Of a DNA stretch of 64,000 bases, positions 1 through 7,703 are shown piece after piece. The stretch covers positions 186,001 through 250,000 of the forward strand of contig NZ_MKIO01000039.1 in assembly GCF_001938945.1 (NCBI RefSeq). Reading direction: 5' to 3'. Position 1 is the first letter of the stretch. Each line of letters begins with the position of its first letter. The translations under genes were made by a program, and so were the position numbers. Source of the DNA: Xaviernesmea rhizosphaerae. Lineage in GTDB: Bacteria > Pseudomonadota > Alphaproteobacteria > Rhizobiales > Rhizobiaceae. The notes under the pieces were generated by a model that was given only the letters and a program-made list of their open reading frames with translations, did not search any database and was not told the origin of the DNA.

Positions 1-21
1 ATAACCAAGAGGAAACTCATC

Positions 22-954
22 ATGGCAAATGGGAACTACACGCGTAACAACGACCGTTTCAACGACGCCGACCGTAATCGTCTTTCCAGCCAGTATGGCC
101 GCGAATCCTTCGGCCGCGACGATGATCGCCGACAGGGCGACTATTCGGCCTGGGGTGGTGCGGAGCGCGACCGCTCGGAAGACCGTTACCAGTCCGACCG
201 CTATCAGGGCGGCGACCGTTCGACCTGGCGCAGCGATGACATGGGCTATGGCGATGATGGCAGCTTTACCGGCTACCGCCGCGACAACCGCCTCTCCGAC
301 GACAACAGTGGCTATGGTCGCCAGGGCGCGCCCTCGCGCTCTTCCTATGGCGCAAGCTATGGCAGCGGCGGCAATTACGGCGCAGATTCCGGGCGCGGCG
401 ATTACGGGCGAAGCTCTGGCCGCGACGACCGCTGGAGCGCCGGCGGCTATGGCGGAAATTACGGCGAGGACCGCTCGTCCTGGCGCGGCAATGATGACAG
501 CCGCAGCCGCGGCGAAAAGCGGGGCTTCATGGACCGCGCGACGGACGAGGTTGCATCCTGGTTCGGCAATGAGGAGGCCGAGCACCGCCGCATGATGGAC
601 CAGCATCGCGGCAAGGGGCCCAAGGGCTACACCCGATCCGACGATCGCATCCGCGATGATCTGAACGACCGTCTGGCAGATGATGGCCGGCTTGATGCCT
701 CCGATATCGAGGTCACAGTTTCCTCCGGCGAAGTCACGCTGAGCGGCACGGTCACCTCGCGTCAGGACAAGCGCTATGCGGAGGATCTCGCCGAAGCCAT
801 TTCCGGCGTGAAGCATGTGCAGAACAATCTGCGCGTCAAGTCCTCGGTCGATCTTTCGTCGGACAGCAGCCGCTCCTCCACCACCAATGTCGCCGGCAGC
901 ACCACGGGGACGACGGGGGGGACCACGGGCGCCAGCGCGCGGCTGAACAGCTAA
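22..954 (+). CDS. BON-domain protein with long disordered N-terminus
   Basis: A 310-residue protein. Residues about 1-180 are low complexity, rich in Gly, Asp, Arg, Ser and Tyr with repeated YG and RDD/DDR clusters, and look intrinsically disordered. A short conserved-looking stretch (SWFGNEEAEHRR, about 179-190) leads into a single BON domain at about 207-273, marked by the pattern VTVSSGEVTLSGTV and a terminal VKHVQNNLRV. A Ser/Thr/Gly tail follows. BON domains are small alpha/beta modules found in envelope and osmotic-stress proteins such as OsmY. No signal peptide is visible, so the location is unclear. An AAGAGGAAAC ribosome site precedes the ATG. An overlapping frame at 29-595 is a composition shadow. 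The role is unknown; stress or envelope binding is inferred from the domain only. Confidence 0.9.
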   Translation: MANGNYTRNNDRFNDADRNRLSSQYGRESFGRDDDRRQGDYSAWGGAERDRSEDRYQSDRYQGGDRSTWRSDDMGYGDDGSFTGYRRDNRLSDDNSGYGRQGAPSRSSYGASYGSGGNYGADSGRGDYGRSSGRDDRWSAGGYGGNYGEDRSSWRGNDDSRSRGEKRGFMDRATDEVASWFGNEEAEHRRMMDQHRGKGPKGYTRSDDRIRDDLNDRLADDGRLDASDIEVTVSSGEVTLSGTVTSRQDKRYAEDLAEAISGVKHVQNNLRVKSSVDLSSDSSRSSTTNVAGSTTGTTGGTTGASARLNS

Positions 955-1004
955 GCCGGGCTCTAAGCAGTTATTGATGCCGCACTGGATCAGATCTATG
1001 AGAC

Positions 1005-1031
1005 CCCCCGGGCGTGAACCCGGGGGTTTTT
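1005..1031 (+). terminator. Rho-independent terminator after the BON gene
   Basis: A perfect 8-bp stem CCCCCGGG / CCCGGGGG encloses the 6-nt loop CGTGAA and is followed directly by TTTTT. It lies 50 bp beyond the BON-gene stop and terminates plus-strand transcription. Confidence 0.9.
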
Positions 1032-1036
1032 CGTGT

Positions 1037-2086
1037 TCAGCCGCGCCCGTAGATCCGGTCGAGAACCTCCGTCACCGCAACCAGATGCTCGACCGCAGGG
1101 TCGAAGCTCTTGCGTGTCGCCAGCTGCTCGGCCCAGCGTGCGGCCATGCGGCCGCCCCAGGCATCCGGCGGATCAATCAGCCGTTCACTGCGCGTGCCAT
1201 GAAAGGCGTCGGCGGTGAAATCGTAGAAGGAGCCGGCGACATTGCGCAAAGCCGCACCGCCTCCCGTGCCGTAGAAGGTTGCGTTGATTACCGCGTCCTG
1301 TCCCGCCTGCAGCTTCCAGGAGCAGGAAAGGCGGATGACGGGACCGTTCTTCACCCGGATGGTCGCCAGCGCGAAATCCTCCACCTGGTCGCTTGCCGCG
1401 GCAATGGGGGCGCCACCGGCGAAGAGCTGGCCCTCGACGCCCTCGATCTCGGGAAAATCCAGCGCCCAGAGCGCCATGTCCACCAGATGCACGCCGAGAT
1501 CCATGACGCAGCCGCCGCCGGACAGCGTCTTCTCGTAGAACCAGGGCTTGTCCGGTCCATAGGCATTGTGAAATGTAAGGTCGACCGAGAAGATCCGGCC
1601 GAGCCCGCCCTCGCGCACCAGGGCGCGGATCGCCTTGACCGCCTCCACCTCGCGATAGGAAAGATCGACGCCGATCAGACGGTCGGCAGCACGGGCGGCG
1701 TCGATTACCGCCTCCACCTCCGCCTTCGACCGGCCGAGCGGTTTCTGGCAGAAGACCGCGATACCGCGTTCGAGCGCGGCAATGCTCTGGGCGGCATGCA
1801 GCGCGCTGGGACTGGCGATGACGAGCCCATCGAGATCGTGCGCCAGCAGATCTTCCAGCGAGGCCACACGGTGTGCGTCCGGCGCCGAGGCCAGTGCCTC
1901 CTCGATCATGGCCGGGGAGGGATCGCAGATCGCGGCGATTTCGGCTGCGCCCGTCGCGGCAATCGCCTCCATGCGGTTGCGGCCGATCCAGCCGACGCCG
2001 AGAAAGCCCAGGCGCGGGCGGCGCGGCGCGGGAGCGGCCTTGCTCAGTGCGGCGGCCGAGGAGGTGGCGGCGAAGGAGAGGCTCAT
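1037..2086 (-). CDS. Gfo/Idh/MocA-family NAD(P)-dependent oxidoreductase
   Basis: A 349-residue protein. After a 20-residue Ala-rich leader, a Rossmann fold begins with GFLGVGWIG (about 27-35), the dinucleotide-binding glycine loop. A QKP triad near residue 113 matches the EKP/QKP signature of the Gfo/Idh/MocA family, and the C-terminal substrate domain carries GGCVMDLGVHLVDMALW with the usual Asp and His. These enzymes oxidise or reduce hydroxyl groups of sugars, inositols or nucleotide sugars; the substrate here cannot be told. The start overlaps the stop of the dehydrogenase gene upstream (ATGA at 2083-2086), so the two are translationally coupled and probably work in one sugar pathway. 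Confidence 0.88.
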   Translation of the reverse strand: MSLSFAATSSAAALSKAAPAPRRPRLGFLGVGWIGRNRMEAIAATGAAEIAAICDPSPAMIEEALASAPDAHRVASLEDLLAHDLDGLVIASPSALHAAQSIAALERGIAVFCQKPLGRSKAEVEAVIDAARAADRLIGVDLSYREVEAVKAIRALVREGGLGRIFSVDLTFHNAYGPDKPWFYEKTLSGGGCVMDLGVHLVDMALWALDFPEIEGVEGQLFAGGAPIAAASDQVEDFALATIRVKNGPVIRLSCSWKLQAGQDAVINATFYGTGGGAALRNVAGSFYDFTADAFHGTRSERLIDPPDAWGGRMAARWAEQLATRKSFDPAVEHLVAVTEVLDRIYGRG

Positions 2087-3093
2087 CGGACATCCTCCAT
2101 CATGACCAGCGCCTTCATGAAACCGTCCGGCCGGTCGCGCGTGGCGTTCAGCGCCTCGTCGAGCTTGTGCAGCGGAAAGCGGTGGGTGTAGAGCGCGTCG
2201 GGCTTCAGCCGGCCATCGACCACGGCGTCGACGGCCGCCTTCATGCCGGCAAGATAGACTTGGGGATCGCGCTCATGGGCGTTGATCACGTCGAGCCCGC
2301 GCCAGTTCCACAGCTGCATGTTCACTTGCCGGGCGCCGTCCTGATGATAGCCTGCGATCACCAGCCGGCCACGCTCGCGGGTGAGTTCGGCGGCGAGATC
2401 GAGCGGCCACTGGCTGCCGACGGCCTCGATCACGACATCGCAGAGCCTGTCCTCGGTCAGGCGCTTCACCTCCTCGATGATCTGCCAGTGGTCGATCATG
2501 GCAATGGTTTCGGCCGCGCCGGCCTGGCGGGCGAGATCCAGCGCAAAAGCGCGCCGGCCGATGGCGATCACCCGCGCGCCGGCGGCCGTCGCCAGCAGCG
2601 TCAGCAGCGCGCCGAGAAAGCCGATGCCGACGATCGCCACCGTGTCGCCTGCCTTGATGCCGCTGCGGGCGAAGATGTTCATGGCGCAGCCGAGCGGCTC
2701 GGCCGGGAAGGGGCGCCCCTCAAGCGCCTTCGGCAGCACGACGACGGCGTCGGCCTCGGCAATGTCATGGGTGGCATAGGCGTGATAACTCAGCGCGCCC
2801 ACGCGGTCGCCGACATGGATGTTCTCGACGCCGGGCCCGATGGCCTCCACCACGCCCCAGCCCTCATGGCCGAGACCGCCGGGCTCAGTCGGGAAGGTCA
2901 TCCAGTCAGGACCGGACCAGGGTGTGAGGTTGGAGGCGCACACGCCGCAGCCTTCCAGGCGAAGGCGCAGCTGGCCGGGCCCCGGCTCCGCCACCAGCGC
3001 ATCGCGGATGTCGATCTGGCCTGGGCCGGTGACGATGGCGGCCCGCATCCTGTGCCCCTGCGTGGTCTGCTCCTTGAAGCTGGCGATGGTCAT
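2083..3093 (-). CDS. zinc-type medium-chain alcohol/polyol dehydrogenase
   Basis: A 336-residue MDR-superfamily protein. The catalytic zinc ligands are visible as CGVCASN (about 50-56), GHEG (about 74) and the Cys of PLGCAMN; the nucleotide-binding loop is VGIGFLGAL near 153-161. The four-Cys structural zinc lobe usual in classical alcohol dehydrogenases is absent: the corresponding segment (VGDRVGALSYHAYAT) has no Cys. AAGGAGA nine bases before the ATG supports this start over an internal MRAAIV start 15 codons later. It overlaps the Gfo/Idh gene downstream by 4 nt. Substrate unknown; probably a sugar, polyol or cyclitol by neighbourhood. Confidence 0.87.
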   Translation of the reverse strand: MTIASFKEQTTQGHRMRAAIVTGPGQIDIRDALVAEPGPGQLRLRLEGCGVCASNLTPWSGPDWMTFPTEPGGLGHEGWGVVEAIGPGVENIHVGDRVGALSYHAYATHDIAEADAVVVLPKALEGRPFPAEPLGCAMNIFARSGIKAGDTVAIVGIGFLGALLTLLATAAGARVIAIGRRAFALDLARQAGAAETIAMIDHWQIIEEVKRLTEDRLCDVVIEAVGSQWPLDLAAELTRERGRLVIAGYHQDGARQVNMQLWNWRGLDVINAHERDPQVYLAGMKAAVDAVVDGRLKPDALYTHRFPLHKLDEALNATRDRPDGFMKALVMMEDVR

Positions 3094-3144
3094 GGGCGGC
3101 GTCTCCTTGGCTTTTTTGTCTCAACTCGGCGCTGCCGGCCTAGG

Positions 3145-3168
3145 ACGGGCCCAACAGCCCGGGCCCGT
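3145..3168. promoter_or_regulatory. perfect inverted repeat upstream of the dehydrogenase pair
   Basis: Arms ACGGGCCC (3145-3152) and GGGCCCGT (3161-3168) form a perfect 8-bp inverted repeat with an 8-nt spacer, about 50 bp upstream of the minus-strand dehydrogenase start. It could be an operator or a 5'-leader hairpin. There is no T-run, so a terminator is unlikely. Confidence 0.35.
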
Positions 3169-3202
3169 CAGCCCGGATGCCGCCTAACCGGCCCCGGCAG
3201 GA

Positions 3203-3363
3203 GAAGTTGCAGAAGAAGAACAAGAAGATGAAGTTTTTCCCTCAGCGAATTCCGGAAATATCTAAAATTACATCTGCTGTTCCATTTTATGAAAATGAAA
3301 TTACAAAGAGTAGTTGATGATGAGGATGAAAAAGATGTTCTTGAAGAAGGAACTTCTGTGTGA
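3203..3363. other. A+T-rich foreign-looking patch with frameshifted acidic reading frame
   Basis: By hand count 54 of 159 bases are G or C (about 34%), against roughly two thirds G+C in the flanking genes. On the plus strand, three adjoining segments read well in three successive frames: first GEVAEEEQEDEVFP, then QRIPEISKITSAVPFYENE, then DDEDEKDVLEEGTSV ending at TGA 3361-3363. Removing one T from the T-run near 3234-3238 and one T near 3315 would join them into a single acidic frame of about 50 codons. A 24-codon frame (3289-3363) is the longest currently open from an ATG. It looks like a decayed or mis-sequenced remnant of low-G+C coding DNA; origin unknown. Confidence 0.5.
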
Positions 3364-3413
3364 TCGCCTTGTTGGGTCGCTCGTTGTTATACTTATTGAG
3401 CACCGGGTGATCC
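3364..3413 (+). promoter_or_regulatory. leader of the glycan cluster
   Basis: The 50 bases between the A+T-rich patch and the first cluster gene contain TATACT (3388-3393), a fair -10 box, but no good -35 element at 16-18 bp; TTGTTG lies only 13 bp upstream. No clear Shine-Dalgarno sequence is seen before the ATG at 3414. A promoter here or inside the patch is likely by position only. Confidence 0.25.
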
Positions 3414-4520
3414 ATGTCAAAGATTCTTGTTACGGGAGGCTGCGGCTTCATTGGCCGCCATGTCACGGAGGAGCTGCTCGACCAGGGCTATGAGGTTCGC
3501 ATTCTCGATGCGATGATCGATCAGGTGCATGGAGACGCTGAGGCGGAGACGCCCGCCGCCGCCGAGATCATCCAGGCGGATGTGCGCGACAAGGCCGCCG
3601 TTTCCGCCGCGCTGGAGGGCGTGGAGAGCGTGGTGCATCTGGCGGCCGAGGTCGGTGTCGGCCAGTCCATGTATGAGATCGCCCGCTATGTCGGCGGTAA
3701 TGATCTGGGCACGGCCGTGCTCCTGGAAGCGATGATCGATCGGCCGATCCGCCGCATCGTCGTCGCCTCCTCCATGAGCGTCTATGGCGAGGGGCTCTAT
3801 ACCGGCCCCGATGGCGCCCGTTTCGGGGCGGTGCGCCGGCGCGCCAGCGAGATCAAGGCCGGACGGTGGAATCCGCAAGGACCCGATGGCGAAGTGCTGA
3901 CGCCGGTTGCGACCGACGAGGAGAAGCCCGTCGATCTCGCATCCATCTATGCGCTGACCAAATATGCCCAGGAAAAACAGGTGCTGATCTTCGGCGAGGC
4001 CTATGGCGTCGAAGCGGTCGCGCTCCGGCTGTTCAACGTCTTCGGCGCCGGTCAGGCGCTCTCCAATCCCTATACCGGCGTACTGGCCAATTTCGCCTCC
4101 CGGCTCGCCAATGGCCAGCCGCCGACGATCTTCGAGGATGGCGCGCAGCGGCGCGATTTCGTCCATGTCCGTGATGTCGCGCGCGCCTTCCGCCTAGCGC
4201 TGGAGCAGCCGCATGCCGGCGGCCACGTCATCAATATCGGCAGCGGCCAGGCCTATACGATCGCCGAGGTCGCGCGCCTGCTGGCCGATGCCATGGGCGT
4301 GCCGGAAATCGGCCCCGAAATCCTCGGCAAGGCGCGCTCCGGCGATATCCGCAATTGCTTTGCCGATATCGGCAAGGCGCATGATCTCCTCGGCTTCGAG
4401 CCGCAGCATCGGCTGGAAAACAGCCTCGGCCCCTTCGCCGAATGGGTGCGGGCGACAGGCGCCATCGATCGCGGCGCGGAGATGCGTCGGCAGCTGGAAG
4501 AGCGGGGGCTGGTCTCGTGA
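3414..4520 (+). CDS. NAD-dependent nucleotide-sugar epimerase/dehydratase (extended SDR)
   Basis: A 368-residue extended short-chain dehydrogenase. The N-terminal Rossmann loop is GGCGFIG (residues 8-14); the catalytic Tyr-Lys pair is in YALTK (about 179-183); a conserved SSMSVYGE lies near 120. A C-terminal RDFVHVRDVARAF segment is typical of UDP-glucose 4-epimerase-like proteins. It probably converts one nucleotide sugar to another (4-epimerisation or 4,6-dehydration). An insert at about 140-175 is longer than in GalE. First gene of the glycan cluster; its stop overlaps the GTG start of the next gene (GTGA 4517-4520), so the two should be translated together. Confidence 0.88.
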   Translation: MSKILVTGGCGFIGRHVTEELLDQGYEVRILDAMIDQVHGDAEAETPAAAEIIQADVRDKAAVSAALEGVESVVHLAAEVGVGQSMYEIARYVGGNDLGTAVLLEAMIDRPIRRIVVASSMSVYGEGLYTGPDGARFGAVRRRASEIKAGRWNPQGPDGEVLTPVATDEEKPVDLASIYALTKYAQEKQVLIFGEAYGVEAVALRLFNVFGAGQALSNPYTGVLANFASRLANGQPPTIFEDGAQRRDFVHVRDVARAFRLALEQPHAGGHVINIGSGQAYTIAEVARLLADAMGVPEIGPEILGKARSGDIRNCFADIGKAHDLLGFEPQHRLENSLGPFAEWVRATGAIDRGAEMRRQLEERGLVS

Positions 4521-6544
4521 GCGATAGAGCCTCTTCCCCTGTTGGCCGGCCCTACGGCTTCGTCGAATGGTTCCGCCCCGGCGAATATGAGCGTGCCGAG
4601 GCGGTGCTGCCGCAGATCCGCGCCGCCGGCGCCAGCTTCCTGCGCACCCATCTCTCCTGGGCCGAATATCTGGCCGAGGGCGGAGAGGCCTGGTTCGACT
4701 GGCTGATCCCGCAGCTCGGCCGCGATTTCGATCTCTTGCCCTGCATCCATTACACGCCGCCGTCGCACTCGCGCAACGGCCGCTCCTCCGGCGCGCCGCA
4801 TGTGCTGAAGGACTATGCCGATTTCGTCGACCATGTGCTGACGCGCTATGGCCAGCATTTCACCCATGTCGAGCTCTGGAACGAGCCCAACAACCTGCTC
4901 GACTGGGACTGGCGGGCCGACCAGGATTTCGCGCTGTTCTGCGAGATGATCGGCGGGGCGGCCTATTGGGCGGGAAAACGCGGCTGGAAGCCGGTGCTGG
5001 GTGGTCCGTGCCCCTTCGATCCCTACTGGCTGAACCTGATGGGCGAGCGCGGCGTGCTGCAGGTGGTCGATGCCGTCGGCTTCCACGGCTTTCCCGGCAC
5101 CTGGGACAGCGAGGCCGGCACCTGGGGCGGGTGGGACCTGCATCTGGGCGAAATGCGCGCCATCCTCGACCGCTACAATCCCGGCTCGGAAATCTGGATC
5201 ACCGAAACCGGCTATTCCACCTGGCGCAAGGACGAGGTGGAGCAGGCGCGCCGCTTCATGAAGGCGCTGAGCGTGCCGGCCGATCGCATGTACTGGTATT
5301 CCTGGAGCGACATCCCGGCCGATGTGCCGGTGCAGGAAGGGCTCTGGTTCGATCCGCGCCACTATCATCTCGGCGCCGTCGATGCGCAGGGCCAGCCGAA
5401 GCTTCTGGCGCGGCTCCTGACCGAAGGCGGCGTCGAGAAGCTCGGGGCCGTCACCCGTCTGGCCGCGCCGGCGCTGACAGGCCAGGCAAAGCCCGTCGTC
5501 ATCATCGGCGGCTCCGGCTTCATCGGCTGCAACCTCGCCGAAAGCTTCCTTGCCGAGGGCGAGGATGTGGTGGTGGTCGACAATCTGAGCCGCGCCGGCG
5601 TCGATCAGAACCTGCACTGGCTGATGGAGCGGCATGGGGCCCGGGTTCATCCCGTGCTGGCCGATGTGCGCGATCTCCTGAGCCTGGAGCCGGCGGTCAA
5701 GGATGCCAAAGCGGTGTTCCACTTCGCCGCGCAGACGGCTGTGACCACCAGTCTCGTCTCGCCCATCGATGATTTCGAGGCCAATGCCCGCGGCACGGTC
5801 AATGTGCTGGAAGCCGTGCGCAAGGCCGGAGGGCAGGCGCCCGTGATCTTTGCCTCCACCAACAAGGTCTATGGCGGGCTGTCCGACATGGCCATGGTCG
5901 AGCATGACGACCGCTACATTCCCGGCCATGAGGAGGTGCGCGCCCATGGCATCGGCGAGAGCCGGCCGCTCGATTTCTGCACGCCCTATGGCTGCTCGAA
6001 AGGCGTGGCCGACCAGTATGTGCTCGACTATGCCAAGTCCTTCGGCCTGCGCACCGCCGTCCTGCGCATGAGCTGCATCTATGGGCCCCGGCAGTTCGGG
6101 ACAGAGGATCAGGGCTGGGTGGCGCATTTCCTCATCAGCGCGCTGAAGGGCGCGCCGATCTCGGTCTATGGCGATGGCAAGCAGGTGCGCGACATCCTCC
6201 ATGTCGATGATGCCGTGGCCGCCTATCGCGCGGTGCTCTCGGGCATCGATCGCGTGAGCGGCGAGGCCTTCAATCTCGGCGGCGGGCCGATCAATTCGGT
6301 CAGCATCCAGATGGTGCTGCGCGAGATCGAGCGGCTGGCCGGCCAGCCCCTGGCGCTCGACCATGGCGACTGGCGCGCCGGCGACCAGCTCTATTTCGTC
6401 GCCGATACGCGAAAGCTGACCGCGCGGCTCGGCTGGCAGGCGCAGGTGAAATGGCGCGATGGCGTGCGCGACCTGCATGACTGGCTGGTGGCCCATCGCC
6501 CCGGTCTTCAGGCCGACAGGCCGGCGCTGAAGGTGCGGGCATGA
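4517..6544 (+). CDS. fusion of a clan GH-A glycoside hydrolase-like domain with a CDP-paratose-2-epimerase-like SDR
   Basis: A 675-residue two-domain protein from GTG 4517, which overlaps the previous stop. Residues about 1-310 read as a TIM-barrel glycoside hydrolase of the cellulase/beta-xylosidase kind: WNEPNN (Glu near 122) fits the acid/base and ITETGYS (Glu near 228) fits the nucleophile. Residues about 326-660 are an extended SDR: GGSGFIG (about 330), STNKVYGG, and TPYGCSKGVADQYVLDY (about 488), a motif I associate with CDP-paratose/tyvelose 2-epimerases. No signal peptide, so it should be cytoplasmic, odd for a polysaccharide hydrolase. It may act on a nucleotide sugar or lipid- or protein-linked intermediate. 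ATGA overlap with the next gene. Confidence 0.85.
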   Translation: MSDRASSPVGRPYGFVEWFRPGEYERAEAVLPQIRAAGASFLRTHLSWAEYLAEGGEAWFDWLIPQLGRDFDLLPCIHYTPPSHSRNGRSSGAPHVLKDYADFVDHVLTRYGQHFTHVELWNEPNNLLDWDWRADQDFALFCEMIGGAAYWAGKRGWKPVLGGPCPFDPYWLNLMGERGVLQVVDAVGFHGFPGTWDSEAGTWGGWDLHLGEMRAILDRYNPGSEIWITETGYSTWRKDEVEQARRFMKALSVPADRMYWYSWSDIPADVPVQEGLWFDPRHYHLGAVDAQGQPKLLARLLTEGGVEKLGAVTRLAAPALTGQAKPVVIIGGSGFIGCNLAESFLAEGEDVVVVDNLSRAGVDQNLHWLMERHGARVHPVLADVRDLLSLEPAVKDAKAVFHFAAQTAVTTSLVSPIDDFEANARGTVNVLEAVRKAGGQAPVIFASTNKVYGGLSDMAMVEHDDRYIPGHEEVRAHGIGESRPLDFCTPYGCSKGVADQYVLDYAKSFGLRTAVLRMSCIYGPRQFGTEDQGWVAHFLISALKGAPISVYGDGKQVRDILHVDDAVAAYRAVLSGIDRVSGEAFNLGGGPINSVSIQMVLREIERLAGQPLALDHGDWRAGDQLYFVADTRKLTARLGWQAQVKWRDGVRDLHDWLVAHRPGLQADRPALKVRA

Positions 6545-7698
6545 GCGGCGCGGCGCGGCAATCGGCACGCATCCTGATGACGCTCGATGCCGTCGGCGGT
6601 GTCTGGCGCTATGCCATGGATCTGGCCGGCGCCTTGAAGGGGCAGGGCACCGCCACCGTCTTCGTCGGCCTGGGGCCGGGCCCCGCCGCGGCCGAGCGCC
6701 GTCAAGCCCAGGCGCTGGGCGAACTGGTATGGCTCGACCAGCCGCTCGACTGGATGGTGGACAGCGCCGATGCGCTCTCACAGGTCGGTCCGACCCTGTC
6801 GCTGCTGGCCGAGGCCTATGACGTCGATCTCCTGCATCTGAACCTGCCGACCCAGGCCGTGGGGCTTGAGACCGGCCGCCCGGTTCTGGTCGTCTCGCAT
6901 TCCTGCGTCACCACCTGGTTTGCCGCCGTGCGCGGCAGCGGCCTGCCGCCGGGCTGGGGCTGGCAGGCGGAGCGCAACCGCGAAGGGCTTCTGCGCGCCG
7001 ATGCCGTGGCGGCGCCGAGCCATGCCCATGCGAAGGCGCTGGCGCGCGCTTATGGCGACGGGATCTGCGTGGATGTGGTGGAGAATGCCACGCTGTTGCA
7101 GGAAACGATGCTGCCCAAGGAGCCGAGGATCTTCGCTGCCGGCCGCTGGTGGGACGAAGGCAAGAACGGCGCGATGCTCGACCGGGCGGCCGCCCTTGCC
7201 GAATGGCCGGTGGAAATGGCCGGGCCGCTCGTGGGGCCCCACGGCCAGGCGCTGGCGCTCTCGCATGCAAGGGCGCTTGGCAGCCTGCCGCATGCCGCAG
7301 CCATGGCGCGCCTGACGTCGGCCGCCATCGTCGCCTCGCCCTCGCTTTACGAGCCCTTTGGCCTCGCCGCGCTGGAAGGCGCACGCGCCGGCGCGGCCCT
7401 GGTGCTGGCCGATATCCCGACCTATCGCGAATTGTGGGAGGGCGCCGCTTTGTTCGCCGCGCCGGATGATGCGACAGCCTTTGCCGACTGTCTGAACCGG
7501 CTGGCGGCGGATGCGGATCTGCGCAGGGCGCTGGGCGCTGCGGCTCAGGCCCGGGCCCGCCGGTTCACGCCGCAGGCGCAGGGGCAGGCGATGTCTGCCC
7601 TCTACGGCCGCCTGCTCGATGGCACCGAGGGCGATCGGCGCCGGCCTGCCGGCACGGCGAGCGCCGGCCTGTCATCCCACATCACCGCTGCGGAGTGA
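6541..7698 (+). CDS. GT4-type glycosyltransferase
   Basis: A 385-residue protein with the two-Rossmann GT-B layout. An N-terminal segment opens with MTLDAVGGVWRYAMDLAGAL, as in many GT4 enzymes, and the C-terminal half holds the EX7E retaining motif in YEPFGLAALE (about 270-279), followed by a nucleotide-sugar-binding region. Retaining GT4 enzymes move a sugar from a nucleotide donor to a glycan, lipid or small molecule. No membrane segment is seen. It overlaps the fusion gene upstream by 4 nt and the first CgeB-type gene by GTGA or lies 5 bp from it, depending on that start. Donor and acceptor are unknown. Confidence 0.87.
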   Translation: MSGAARQSARILMTLDAVGGVWRYAMDLAGALKGQGTATVFVGLGPGPAAAERRQAQALGELVWLDQPLDWMVDSADALSQVGPTLSLLAEAYDVDLLHLNLPTQAVGLETGRPVLVVSHSCVTTWFAAVRGSGLPPGWGWQAERNREGLLRADAVAAPSHAHAKALARAYGDGICVDVVENATLLQETMLPKEPRIFAAGRWWDEGKNGAMLDRAAALAEWPVEMAGPLVGPHGQALALSHARALGSLPHAAAMARLTSAAIVASPSLYEPFGLAALEGARAGAALVLADIPTYRELWEGAALFAAPDDATAFADCLNRLAADADLRRALGAAAQARARRFTPQAQGQAMSALYGRLLDGTEGDRRRPAGTASAGLSSHITAAE

Positions 7699-7703
7699 GC
7701 GAC

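Noticed and set aside
974..2191. 405-codon plus-strand frame opposite the Gfo/Idh gene
   Set aside because: Crosses the terminator at 1005-1031 and lacks any recognisable domain; the minus-strand gene has the Rossmann and QKP motifs.
3364..3413. Sigma-70 promoter TTGTTG/TATACT for the glycan cluster
   Set aside because: Spacing between the boxes is only 13 bp; kept only as a weak -10 candidate.
4253..6781. 842-codon minus-strand frame across the GH-epimerase fusion
   Set aside because: Antisense shadow; the plus-strand frame has both sets of catalytic motifs.
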